Source of the DNA: Thalassospira profundimaris
GTDB lineage: Bacteria; Pseudomonadota; Alphaproteobacteria; Rhodospirillales; Thalassospiraceae
Assembly (NCBI RefSeq): GCF_003326795.1
Contig: NZ_JPWI01000004.1
Location: forward strand, 186,001-250,000
Length of the DNA stretch: 64,000 bases
Reading direction: 5' to 3'
Positions 7,864-15,737 of the stretch are shown piece by piece. The notes below the pieces were generated by a model. It did no database searches, was not told the origin of the DNA, and saw only the letters and a program-made list of their open reading frames with translations. Position 1 is the stretch's first letter. Each line of letters opens with the position of its first letter. The position numbers and the translations under genes are program-made.

Positions 7864-9639
7864 TTATTCGCCGATGACGATCCCTTCGCGTCGGGGATCG
7901 GCACCGCCGATCAATCCGCCACCGGTGATCATAATGGCGTGAATGCCGGAATTGAGGTCCTGCACACTGGTTTTGTAACCAAGTGCTTCCAGCTCGGGTT
8001 TCAGGGTTTCGGCAGATGTACCGGCCTCGATGTCAAAGGTGCCAAAGCGATTGACAAGGTGCGGCATGCTGATCGCTGCTTGCGGATGCATTTTCCAGTC
8101 GATCATCGCGATGATTGACTGTGCGACATAGCCGATAATCCGCGATCCACCAGGTGATCCCGTGACGATGACCGGTTTGTTGTCTTTCATGACAACGGTT
8201 GGTGCCATCGAAGAACGCGGACGTTTGCCCGGTTCAAGCCGGTTGGCAATAGGAACGCCTTCCTTGTGACTGCGAAACGAGAAGTCGGTGAGCTCGTTAT
8301 TGAGCATAAAGCCGTTAACCATCAGCCGAGAGCCGAAGCCATTCTCGATTGTCGTCGTCATCGAAACCACGTTGCCGTATGTATCGACGATGGAAAAATG
8401 GCTGGTACTTGGGAACTCGATAGCCTCGTCATCAGCAAGGTTCATTGTATGACTAAAGGATGGCATGCCCGCATCCACACTCTCCAGTGCTGTGGTGCTT
8501 TCAAGCAGCTTTGCACGCTCAGCCAGATAGGTTTTATCAAGCAAACCGGTCAGCGGCATCGGTACAAAGTCGATATCGGCCATGTACCGCCCGCGATCAG
8601 CAAAGGCGAGGCGCGACGCATCACCAATCAGGCGCCAGCTTTCAGCAGAGTCGGGGCCAAGTGATGCAATATCAAACGGCTCAACAAGGCCAAGGATTTG
8701 CCCGACGGTCAGTGCACCCGACGATGGTGGCCCCATTCCGCAGACGTCATAGCCACGGTAATCTGCACAGACCGGCTTGCGTTCCCTGATCTGATAAGTG
8801 GCAAAATCACGCAGCGACAGAACACCGGGGTTCCAGGTTGCACTCTTGACCTTGTCAACGATGTCACTGGCAATTGTTCCGAAATAGAAATTTTTCGTAC
8901 CGTTCTGCGCAAGGTCACGCAAGGTTGATGCATAGTGCGGATTTCTAAGCAAAGTCCCGGCCGCAAGTGGCGCACCAGCATCATCAAAGAAGTAGCTTTT
9001 TGCCGTAGGATCGCGAGACAGCTTTTCCTGATCGGCAGCGATCAGGGATGCCAGACGCTCCGAAACTTCAAATCCGTTATCTGCACGGGTGATCGCAGGG
9101 GAAAGCAAAGCGGGCCATTCCAGTTGACCCCATTTTTCATGTGCGGTCTTGAGAAGGGCCGGGGTTCCCGGCGTGCCGACCGATCGTCCGCCGACGACGG
9201 CGTCATAGAATTTAAGAGGTTCCCCGTTCTCATCCTGAAACAGGGTGGGGGTTGCATCCATTGGTGCCGTTTCGCGGCCATCAAGGGTGGTCAGCGTGCC
9301 GTTTGTCGCATCGTAATACACAAGAAAAGCCCCCCCTCCAAGGCCGGAGGATTGCGGCTCGACAAGTCCAAGCATTGTTTGGACGGCAACCATGGCGTCA
9401 ATTGCGTTTCCACCCTGACGCAAAATGTCTGCACCGGCCCGGACCGCAAGGGGATTGGCTGCGGAAATCATCCAGTTTTTTGATTGAACGGAGCTGCGAA
9501 GGGCCGTTTTTGTTGTGCTATTTTCTGGTGCAATTGCATCTGTTGCCTGCTGGGCACTTGCCGATACTGCACCAAGCGAAACCAGACCGACAAATGCGAC
9601 GGCCCAAAATGCAGTGGAATTCCTGATCATGTGGGGCAT
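7864..9639 (-). CDS. ggt: Gamma-glutamyltransferase (periplasmic)
   Basis: A 591-residue proenzyme with a signal peptide (hydrophobic segment 10-25, likely cleavage after ASA near residue 29). The autoprocessing site and nucleophile threonine is T412 in STSHFSIVD, which starts the small subunit. The substrate-binding GSPGGSR (about 495-500) and the large-subunit motif SSGLGGGAF (98-105) are present. The enzyme cleaves the gamma-glutamyl bond of glutathione in the periplasm and can transfer the group to acceptors. The ATG at 9639 has AAAGG eight bases upstream; a second ATG nine bases later has none. It stands alone between a terminator and the hydrolase gene. Confidence 0.95.
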   Translation of the reverse strand: MPHMIRNSTAFWAVAFVGLVSLGAVSASAQQATDAIAPENSTTKTALRSSVQSKNWMISAANPLAVRAGADILRQGGNAIDAMVAVQTMLGLVEPQSSGLGGGAFLVYYDATNGTLTTLDGRETAPMDATPTLFQDENGEPLKFYDAVVGGRSVGTPGTPALLKTAHEKWGQLEWPALLSPAITRADNGFEVSERLASLIAADQEKLSRDPTAKSYFFDDAGAPLAAGTLLRNPHYASTLRDLAQNGTKNFYFGTIASDIVDKVKSATWNPGVLSLRDFATYQIRERKPVCADYRGYDVCGMGPPSSGALTVGQILGLVEPFDIASLGPDSAESWRLIGDASRLAFADRGRYMADIDFVPMPLTGLLDKTYLAERAKLLESTTALESVDAGMPSFSHTMNLADDEAIEFPSTSHFSIVDTYGNVVSMTTTIENGFGSRLMVNGFMLNNELTDFSFRSHKEGVPIANRLEPGKRPRSSMAPTVVMKDNKPVIVTGSPGGSRIIGYVAQSIIAMIDWKMHPQAAISMPHLVNRFGTFDIEAGTSAETLKPELEALGYKTSVQDLNSGIHAIMITGGGLIGGADPRREGIVIGE

Positions 9640-9729
9640 GTCATCAACCTTTGTTCTTGTTAAGGTTGATCATGCTCCCAGAAAAAACACGCAATTGAAA
9701 GCCATCGTTTGATGCAATGCGTAAATCAG

Positions 9730-9750
9730 AAAACGGGAAATTACCCGTCA
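9730..9750 (-). terminator. Small terminator hairpin at the end of the alpha/beta hydrolase gene
   Basis: On the minus strand a five-base stem ACGGG/CCCGT with a six-base loop is followed by TTTTC. The hydrolase stop codon overlaps the stem. It is short, so this is only a moderate call. Confidence 0.5.
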
Positions 9751-10584
9751 GGCGGCAGTCTTGTTGCCTTTACTGCGCTGCTGGCTGACCAGTTTGACCT
9801 GAAGCCATTCAAGCATGGTGTCGGCAACCTGCTCCCAGTTCTTATCAAGCATCATTGCGTGATGGATATCGTCAACAAGCGCGTAGTCCGCATGGTATCG
9901 TTTGGCTGTGTGATGGATCAGTTCACTTTGGATGATTTCGTCATCGCGGGCGCCGATCACGAGCATAGCCGGTGCCTGTTCCGGTGACAAAAAGATCGGA
10001 TTGGCTCCCATCATATCGAGCAGTGCTCTTTGACTTTCAGTTTCAAGGCGACCGAAATAGATCATGCCTTCGTCTTCGGCAATATCAGGCGACAACATCG
10101 CGCGTCCGAGACGTTCACGCAGGAAAGTATGGGGGCCGATGGCTTGAAGCCATGCCATATGGAAATAAAGGTCCGGTTGTGCCATTGCCATCATTGCATT
10201 GCTCGCAATAAGGCCTTCCGGTGGAACGGACGCCATCAGAATGGCGGCCTCGGCACTATGATTTTCAAGATATTTCTGGATGATATAACCACCCATGGAA
10301 TGACCGATCAGAACTGGCGTCTGTCCAAGCGTATCGACCACTTCTTCAAGATCTTCGACATAATCATCGATCGAGGCCAGGCTGCGCAATTGTCTGCCAC
10401 CACTGCCGCCATGTCCGCGCAGGGAAAACGAGACAGTTTCAAATCCCTTTTCGGCAAACCAGGTCAGGAAATGCTCGTTCCAGCACCAGGCACCGGTAAA
10501 GGCTCCATGGACAAAAACAAGCGGATGTTTGCTTTTTGGTTTGCCCATCGGACTGCGACGGAAAATTTCCAGTTCTGGACTCAT
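9748..10584 (-). CDS. Alpha/beta hydrolase
   Basis: A 278-residue alpha/beta-hydrolase. The oxyanion-hole segment FVHGAFTGAWCW (about 24-35) resembles the haloperoxidase/epoxide-hydrolase branch; the nucleophile elbow is GHSMGG with Ser96; an aspartate candidate lies in IGARDDEI and the catalytic histidine in DIHHAMML near residue 250. I chose the ATG at 10584, preceded at seven bases by AGGAG; the longer frame to 10659 adds a low-quality N-terminus. No signal peptide is seen, so it is cytoplasmic. The substrate is not predictable and the neighbours give no clue. Confidence 0.88.
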   Translation of the reverse strand: MSPELEIFRRSPMGKPKSKHPLVFVHGAFTGAWCWNEHFLTWFAEKGFETVSFSLRGHGGSGGRQLRSLASIDDYVEDLEEVVDTLGQTPVLIGHSMGGYIIQKYLENHSAEAAILMASVPPEGLIASNAMMAMAQPDLYFHMAWLQAIGPHTFLRERLGRAMLSPDIAEDEGMIYFGRLETESQRALLDMMGANPIFLSPEQAPAMLVIGARDDEIIQSELIHHTAKRYHADYALVDDIHHAMMLDKNWEQVADTMLEWLQVKLVSQQRSKGNKTAA

Positions 10585-10829
10585 GATAGGTCTCCTAAAG
10601 GAAACAGGACCAGCGTTCGAAAAGTCGTGGTGGAAAATTCTGAGATCATGTTCGCACATGCAGCATGGCTGTGTCTATCATGATGTGTCATTGGGTGAGC
10701 TTGCTGCAAGAGATTGTCAGTCGGGGGTTGTTTGCTTATGATTGCGCGCGGGACAGCAGAGTCATAACAGGGCAGCGTAAAAGTTGCCGGTTTGCATAAA
10801 AACAACAGCGCAACAAAAAGCACGGGTTC

Positions 10830-11510
10830 ATGATTAAATTATCTGTCGTTGGCATTTTTGCCGACCTTGACGAAGACGCTCTTGGGGACGTTGAACGTCA
10901 TATCAATCGCAAGACATATGCTGCGGGTACCCAGATTATTGAACCCGAGGCGGACAGCTCCGACGTTTATCTGATCCTGTCGGGCAGGGTGCGTATTGTG
11001 AACTATTCGCTTTCCGGTCGTGAAATCACGCTTGAGGAAATCGGTGCCGGGGGATGTGTTGGTCAATTGTCAGCAATTGATGGTGAACCACGATCAGCTT
11101 GTGTGTTTGCAGTCAGCAATACCGATGTCGGTATTCTTAGTCCGTCCAATTTCGAGAAGGTCGTTAAAAGCCATCCGTCTGTAGCATGGAATGTGATTAC
11201 CGAGCTGGCGCGTATTGTGCGCACCTCGACCCGACGCATTGTCGATGTCAGCACGCTTGGTGCGAACGAGCGCGTCATTGCCGAAATTCTGCGTCGCGCC
11301 CAAAAGGTTTGCGATAGTGACGGAGCAGCAATCTTGGCCCCGGTGCCGGTTCATTCCGAAGTCGCCGGCCGCGTCAGCACCTCGCGCGAGACCGTTGCGC
11401 GCGTCATGGGAAGTCTTGCGCGCAAGGGGTTGGTGACCAAAGAAGATAACGGGCTGCATGTTCCTGATGTTCGTCGCCTTGAAGAGTTTCTAAGTGAATC
11501 CATTCACTAG
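10830..11510 (+). CDS. Crp/Fnr family transcriptional regulator with CRP-type recognition helix
   Basis: A 226-residue regulator with an N-terminal cyclic-nucleotide-binding fold (residues 10-120), a dimerisation helix (115-140) and a winged helix C-terminus. The recognition helix TSRETVARVM (184-193) keeps the R-E-T-V-x-R pattern with which E. coli CRP reads TGTGA. In the phosphate-binding cassette the usual glutamate is glutamine (Q79 in VGQLSAIDG), while R88-S89 are retained, so cAMP binding is possible but not certain. No FNR-type cysteines are present. A perfect CRP palindrome lies about 75 bases after the gene. It is divergent from the hydrolase gene over a 245-base gap. Confidence 0.9.
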   Translation: MIKLSVVGIFADLDEDALGDVERHINRKTYAAGTQIIEPEADSSDVYLILSGRVRIVNYSLSGREITLEEIGAGGCVGQLSAIDGEPRSACVFAVSNTDVGILSPSNFEKVVKSHPSVAWNVITELARIVRTSTRRIVDVSTLGANERVIAEILRRAQKVCDSDGAAILAPVPVHSEVAGRVSTSRETVARVMGSLARKGLVTKEDNGLHVPDVRRLEEFLSESIH

Positions 11511-11584
11511 AATTGGCAAAACACCGGCCAATAAAACTCTTCCGAACCTGAAATGTTGCCAAATGAATGATATTTTTGGGGAAT

Positions 11585-11600
11585 TGTGACGGCTGTCACA
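11585..11600. promoter_or_regulatory. Perfect CRP-type operator palindrome
   Basis: The sequence TGTGACGGCTGTCACA matches the CRP consensus TGTGA-N6-TCACA at every fixed position and is itself a near-perfect palindrome. It overlaps the upstream side of a candidate promoter (TTGGGA at 11604-11609, 16-base spacer, AATAAT at 11626-11631), placing its centre about 45 bases before the expected start near 11638, close to a class II position. The neighbouring gene encodes a CRP-type regulator. Confidence 0.7.
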
Positions 11601-11637
11601 GAATTGGGAAATATCCAAAGGTACTAATAATCTTGTG

Positions 11638-11714
11638 ACGAGCATTTCGATGGCTCGGCACATCTCCCCCAAGAGAGTTTACTGGCCGTACTTTTTAGTA
11701 CGGCCATTTTTTTT
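11638..11714 (+). ncRNA. Candidate small RNA between the CRP-like gene and the DUF423 gene
   Basis: A stretch of about 77 bases bounded by a CRP-site promoter and a strong terminator, with no plausible coding frame. It would form a five-base stem CGAGC/GCTCG (11639-11657), then a single-stranded part with the C-rich motif CATCTCCCCCAAG (anti-Shine-Dalgarno-like), then the terminator hairpin GGCCGTACT-TTTT-AGTACGGCC with eight T. The boundaries are inferred from the promoter and terminator only. It could instead be a leader terminator for the DUF423 gene at 11798, or a processed 3' end of the regulator mRNA. Confidence 0.45.
11683..11714 (+). terminator. Strong Rho-independent terminator
   Basis: A ten-base stem TGGCCGTACT/AGTACGGCCA with a TTTT loop is followed directly by eight T. 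It ends transcription from the CRP-like gene or from the candidate small RNA, before the DUF423 gene. Confidence 0.9.
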
Positions 11715-11797
11715 GCGTTTTCGCATGGCGATAGCAAGCATCGCGGATTAGTCTGTGCCGATATTTCAAATGCATATCGCAGAAAGAGGACCGGGCA

Positions 11798-12175
11798 ATG
11801 CGATTATCGATAATCATGGCTGGATTGAACGGCGCCGTGGGGGTGGCCATCGGGGCATTTGCGGCCCATGGGATGGCAGGAAGCGAAATGGACTATGCCA
11901 GAAGCCTTGTTGAAAAGGGTGCGCACTATCAGCTTGTTCACGCTGTTGCGCTGGCCGCTATTGCCGGATTGGTTCACCATGTCCCGGACGAGAAGTTTTT
12001 GCGGTTCGCTGCCTATGCCATGCTCGTCGGCATCCTGTTCTTCTGCGGGTCGCTCTATGCCATCGCCTTTAGCGGAGTGACGCTATTTGGAGTTGTTGCA
12101 CCGATTGGTGGTCTGTCATTCATTGCGGGCTGGCTGATGCTCACCGCTGCGGGCTATCGTCGTTTCGGTCGGTAG
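11798..12175 (+). CDS. DUF423 family inner-membrane protein (YgdD-like)
   Basis: A small membrane protein of 125 residues with four hydrophobic segments. The opening motif GLNGAVGVAIGAFAAHGM and the YQLVHAVAL segment are hallmarks of DUF423 (YgdD). Function is unknown across the family. It lies between two strong terminators and so is probably a single-gene unit; AAAGAGG lies before the ATG at a suitable spacing. Confidence 0.88.
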   Translation: MRLSIIMAGLNGAVGVAIGAFAAHGMAGSEMDYARSLVEKGAHYQLVHAVALAAIAGLVHHVPDEKFLRFAAYAMLVGILFFCGSLYAIAFSGVTLFGVVAPIGGLSFIAGWLMLTAAGYRRFGR

Positions 12176-12219
12176 ACAGGCAAGAGGGGGCTCAAAGCTC
12201 GTTTCCATGGCGCACAGAT

Positions 12220-12256
12220 AAAAAAAAGACGTGTCCCGAAGGACACGTCTTTTTTA
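12220..12256. terminator. Bidirectional terminator between DUF423 gene and rpmG
   Basis: A long stem, AAAAAAGACGTGTCC paired with GGACACGTCTTTTTT around a CGAA loop, gives a T-run on both strands. It would serve the plus-strand DUF423 gene and the minus-strand rpmG gene. Confidence 0.9.
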
Positions 12257-12289
12257 AATCTTCCGGTAATCAGATTCCGAAGAACCAGA

Positions 12290-12457
12290 TTACTTCATTT
12301 TCGCTTCTTTGAACACGACGTGCTTACGCACGACCGGGTCGTACTTGCGAAACTGGAATTTCTCGGTGGTATTCCGCGGGTTCTTCTTAACAACATAGAA
12401 GTAACCGGTATCTGCGGTGCTTACCAACTTTACGAGGATCGAAGCGGGCTTCGCCAT
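12290..12457 (-). CDS. rpmG: 50S ribosomal protein L33
   Basis: The 55-residue product begins [13 protein letters not shown], contains [12 protein letters not shown] and ends with VVFKEAKMK, matching bacterial L33 of the cysteine-free type. It is a small protein of the large ribosomal subunit near the E site. The gene follows the S41 protease gene on the same strand with a gap of about 95 bases and ends at a bidirectional terminator. The two cysteine pairs found in zinc-binding L33 are absent, as in the usual alphaproteobacterial form. Confidence 0.95.
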   Translation of the reverse strand: MAKPASILVKLVSTADTGYFYVVKKNPRNTTEKFQFRKYDPVVRKHVVFKEAKMK

Positions 12458-12551
12458 GTCTCTGCATCCTGTGTTCAGGTGTATCTCAGGCGGCGGAACA
12501 TAAAGGTTATCGCCAGAGTGTCAAGCCATTTTGGCAAAAAAGAATGCATTT

Positions 12552-14192
12552 TTAATTCGCATCAAAAGTATCGGCGATTTCCTGTTGTCCGACAAAGGCG
12601 AGATTCTTGTAATCAGGGCTGTTTTTCAACAATTCCAATGCTACTTTGACGTCAAATTCTTCACTGCGATTGCTTGCCGGACAAACATTGCGAAGTTCAC
12701 GGCGGTTTTTTTCGTCGCGGTAATCAAGGCTCCGCCATTTCACCATCGTACTGGCCGTCTGATCACGCTGTGAAAGGGCGGTCGAGACCTGATGCCCTGG
12801 TGTGTCATCTTCACCCGACTGCGTGCAGATGGCCGGGAAAAGACCGATTCTGTCAAATGTATAGCCCGACGGGGCTGTCATGCGTGACCAGGTAAAAGTA
12901 AGGGTGCCGTGATTGGGCAAATCATTGATGGCCTGAACCGATCCCTTGCCAAAGCTTGTTGAGCCAACCAGAACAGCACGGTTTCTGTCCTGAAGGGCTG
13001 CGGCAACCAGCTCGGCCGATGATGCGGTTCGTCCGTCAATCAAAACGATCAGTGGTGCCCCCTTGGTCAAATCATCTGTTTCCGCCCGGAAGGTATGACG
13101 TGCTGCGGTGACGCGTGAAAATGTATTGCCAATCGGTCCGTTCTCCAGAAACAGATCGGCAACAGCAACACCCTGTTGAAGCAACCCGCCACGATTTCCG
13201 CGCAGATCAAGGATGACCCCCTTGAGCCCGCCGTCATAAAGCTGCGCCTTGAGGATATTGTCCCCCAAAGTGCTTGCCGTTGCACTGTTAAAGCTTGTCA
13301 GACGGGCAATCAGGATGTTGTCTCGGATTTCTGCAAAAACCGTCCGGTCAATCACACGTTCGCGGACGATTTCCAGCGGAGTAATAGTCCGGTCACCTGC
13401 AGTGTTCACGTCAATGATCACTCTGCTGCCTTCCTCGCCATGAAGCAGCTCGGCAGCATATTGGCTGGTCTTGCCATACATGTCTTCGCCGTTAACCGTA
13501 ACGATCTGGTCCCCGGGATGAAGGCCTGCCTTTGCAGCCGGGCTTTCGGGATGAACAAGTTTCACTACCGGATAGCCGTCACCACCGATCAGGCGAATTC
13601 CGATACCGATATAGCCATCGCGGCGATTGCGGGCTGTTTCGGCCTGTTTGGGGCCTTCGTAGCGGCTGTAGCGGTCCAGATTGCGGATGGCACCGCTGAC
13701 AAGGGCAGCCTGTACGTCAGATGTCTGGCTGTTACGCAATACTGGGGAATAGGCCCGATAGGTACCAAGCCCGCGCAGGGTGATTTCGGACCAGATCTGG
13801 GTGCCTTCGGCACTTGTCTGGTCATAGTTGGTCTGCGGCAGGGCAATGGTCTGAACCGTTTTGCCATCATATTGCAAAACGAGGTCATCAGGGGTGATGC
13901 CGACACGGATGTTGTCATCAATTTCCGAGAGACCATCAAGCGTATTGACCAGAATTTGATCGCGACTGATGGGATCAATGTAGCGGGTGGCAACCAGTTC
14001 GATGGTCTGAGTGACGAGTTCGCGTGTTTGCGGATCGTCAGGGGCAGTTATCCCTGCCACCTGAGAGGTGCCGCAAGCTGCTTGTAACAGACAAAGGCCA
14101 AGCGTAGCCCCGATACGCCGCCACTGGCTTAAGCCGTTATTCAAGGGGAGATAATCGATCCGGGGCAGGCCAAAGATGACCAAGCGAAACAT
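12552..14192 (-). CDS. S41 family C-terminal processing peptidase, predicted lipoprotein
   Basis: The protein has up to 546 residues. A lipobox LLQAAC puts a lipidated cysteine at residue 40. A PDZ domain lies near 192-270 (GIGIRLIGGDGYPVV, PGDQIVTVNGEDM). The TSPc catalytic core has SSAE with the serine at 391/392 and the lysine at K416 in FGKGS. It would degrade or process proteins at the membrane surface in the periplasm. The ATG at 14192 gives an unusually long basic n-region; an in-frame TTG 16 codons later would give a classic short lipoprotein signal, so the start is uncertain. Most CtpA proteases have plain signal peptides, so the lipoprotein form is slightly unusual. Confidence 0.88.
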   Translation of the reverse strand: MFRLVIFGLPRIDYLPLNNGLSQWRRIGATLGLCLLQAACGTSQVAGITAPDDPQTRELVTQTIELVATRYIDPISRDQILVNTLDGLSEIDDNIRVGITPDDLVLQYDGKTVQTIALPQTNYDQTSAEGTQIWSEITLRGLGTYRAYSPVLRNSQTSDVQAALVSGAIRNLDRYSRYEGPKQAETARNRRDGYIGIGIRLIGGDGYPVVKLVHPESPAAKAGLHPGDQIVTVNGEDMYGKTSQYAAELLHGEEGSRVIIDVNTAGDRTITPLEIVRERVIDRTVFAEIRDNILIARLTSFNSATASTLGDNILKAQLYDGGLKGVILDLRGNRGGLLQQGVAVADLFLENGPIGNTFSRVTAARHTFRAETDDLTKGAPLIVLIDGRTASSAELVAAALQDRNRAVLVGSTSFGKGSVQAINDLPNHGTLTFTWSRMTAPSGYTFDRIGLFPAICTQSGEDDTPGHQVSTALSQRDQTASTMVKWRSLDYRDEKNRRELRNVCPASNRSEEFDVKVALELLKNSPDYKNLAFVGQQEIADTFDAN

Positions 14193-14255
14193 CCGATCAG
14201 TTCATAAAAGCCAACACGCCTAATTCTAAGCGAAAAGGTGCGTAATAGCCAATGG

Positions 14256-14681
14256 CTATCCTTTGATGCGCATTGCCCATTGCGTGCCGAGAACAGCACC
14301 CTTGATAAATGGCAGGAAGCCGAGGCACAGCAATACTGTGGCAGGAAGCCAGATGGACAATTGCATCAGAACGGACGGCTTGATGGATTGCTCCATCATC
14401 AAGACGCCAGGCACAACGATATGGCCGACCAGAAAAATAGTGAAATAGGGTGGGGCATCATCACAGCGATATTCGCCTATCGGGTGGCTGCAGACATCGC
14501 ATTCAGTACGCAGCTTCAGATATCCGCCAAAAGCCAATCCATGTCCGCAATTGGGGCATTTACGGCGAAATCCGCGACGCAGACCAAGCAAAAGACGCTT
14601 TCCGCTGTCGGTTGGTCCTGACATGTTGGCGTCAGTGTCGTGATGATCAAGGGGGGGCGGGGTATTGTGGGGCTCGGTCAT
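14256..14681 (-). CDS. DUF983 family protein
   Basis: The product is 141 residues. Its cytoplasmic N-terminal half has a treble-clef zinc site, CPNCG followed by CDVC, in the DUF983 context (LLLGLRRGFRRKCPNCG). Two hydrophobic helices follow (FTIFLVGHIVVPGVLMM; LSIWLPATVLLCLGFLPF). I start it at the ATG at 14681, which has AAAGGAG eleven bases upstream; the frame is open to 14804 but that extension is not family-like. The function of DUF983 is unknown. It is usually found near rnr/topA and rpmG in alphaproteobacteria, as here. Confidence 0.85.
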   Translation of the reverse strand: MTEPHNTPPPLDHHDTDANMSGPTDSGKRLLLGLRRGFRRKCPNCGHGLAFGGYLKLRTECDVCSHPIGEYRCDDAPPYFTIFLVGHIVVPGVLMMEQSIKPSVLMQLSIWLPATVLLCLGFLPFIKGAVLGTQWAMRIKG

Positions 14682-14867
14682 TGGGCGTGAAACTCCTTTT
14701 TCGTTCCTGCCTGCACTTGATCCGAAGGGCAAAAAAGGGCATTGAAACGATATACCATCATCATGATGTTCAAGAGCGCAAGCAAGTGAAATCGTCCCTT
14801 TCAATTCACCCTATGGGCGACTTTGTGGCTTTTGACCATAAATGAATACCTGCCAAAGGAGTGCCCA

Positions 14868-15650
14868 ATGGGAAATGCAGACGCCATCGTTGCCGGCCTG
14901 AAACAGGACTTCATTGAGGACACTATCGAGCGTATTGATCGCATTGAAACCACGATTGACCGTGTCGCCGGCGGCATGGATGAGGCCGCCGCAGGCATTG
15001 CCGAGCTGCGTCGAGAAGCCCACACGGTCAAGGGGCTTGCCGGATCATTCGGTTTCCCACTGGTCGGCGCAATCGCCCATCGACTGGAAGACTACATCGC
15101 CGAACTCACCGAAATTGATGACCTCGAAGCTGCATCGCTGGTCGATTTTACCAGCTGGATTCGAGAAATTATTGAAAGCGGGACCAATCCGCCCGCAGAT
15201 GAAGAAACACGTATTTTGCGATCCTTGCCGACGCGGAGTGCGAAAGCAGACGATGTCGACGTAAAATCGGCCGTCGCAGTTGCCCAGGACAAGGAAGTCT
15301 TGCTTGTGACAGCGACCACAGTTCAGGCGCATTTTCTTCAACGTGAATTGCGCGAGAAGGGATTCAGGACGATCACCGCCCGCACCGCAGTCGAGGCCTT
15401 TCAGACGGTGGTGCAATCGCATCCGGACGCTGTGATTACAGCAGCCGTGCTTGATGGGCTAAGTGGCATCGAACTGATCCGTGCGTTGGCTGCAATGAAA
15501 ACCCTTGCGGACAAGAAGCTTGGCCTGCTGACCAGTTTTGATGCTTCGCACCCTGATCTCGAAGGATTGCCGGGAAATGTCGCAATCATTAATAATCGTG
15601 GCAAACAGACGGCGGAACATCTGGCGAAATTCATTGAAACAATGATGTAG
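14868..15650 (+). CDS. Hpt-domain protein fused to a degenerate receiver domain
   Basis: The product is 260 residues. The N-terminal histidine phosphotransfer domain (about 1-105) carries the phosphorylatable H52 in REAHTVKGLAGSFG. The C-terminal part (about 140-260) has the length and PDAVI...GLSGIEL pattern of a response-regulator receiver, but the acceptor aspartate is alanine (A192) and the N-terminal acidic pair is replaced by VTAT. It should therefore accept phosphate on the Hpt only. The ATG at 14868 has AAAGGAG six bases upstream; an earlier in-frame ATG at 14823 has no such site. No histidine kinase or partner is adjacent, so it likely works with kinases encoded elsewhere. Confidence 0.8.
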   Translation: MGNADAIVAGLKQDFIEDTIERIDRIETTIDRVAGGMDEAAAGIAELRREAHTVKGLAGSFGFPLVGAIAHRLEDYIAELTEIDDLEAASLVDFTSWIREIIESGTNPPADEETRILRSLPTRSAKADDVDVKSAVAVAQDKEVLLVTATTVQAHFLQRELREKGFRTITARTAVEAFQTVVQSHPDAVITAAVLDGLSGIELIRALAAMKTLADKKLGLLTSFDASHPDLEGLPGNVAIINNRGKQTAEHLAKFIETMM

Positions 15651-15683
15651 TCACACACCACAGGATCCGGGCGTGAAATGCAA

Positions 15684-15707
15684 AAGGGCGGCCAGTTGGC
15701 CGCCCTT
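15684..15707. terminator. GC-rich terminator between the Hpt gene and rnr
   Basis: A ten-base stem, AAGGGCGGCC/GGCCGCCCTT with loop AGTT, lies between two convergent genes. The T tails are short (TTGTT), so it is a moderate terminator on either strand. Confidence 0.7.
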
Positions 15708-15737
15708 GTTATATCTCTGGTGTATCTGACTGTGCTG

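Noticed and set aside
13176-14087. A 303-codon plus-strand frame
   Set aside because: Antisense to the S41 protease gene with its intact PDZ and catalytic motifs.
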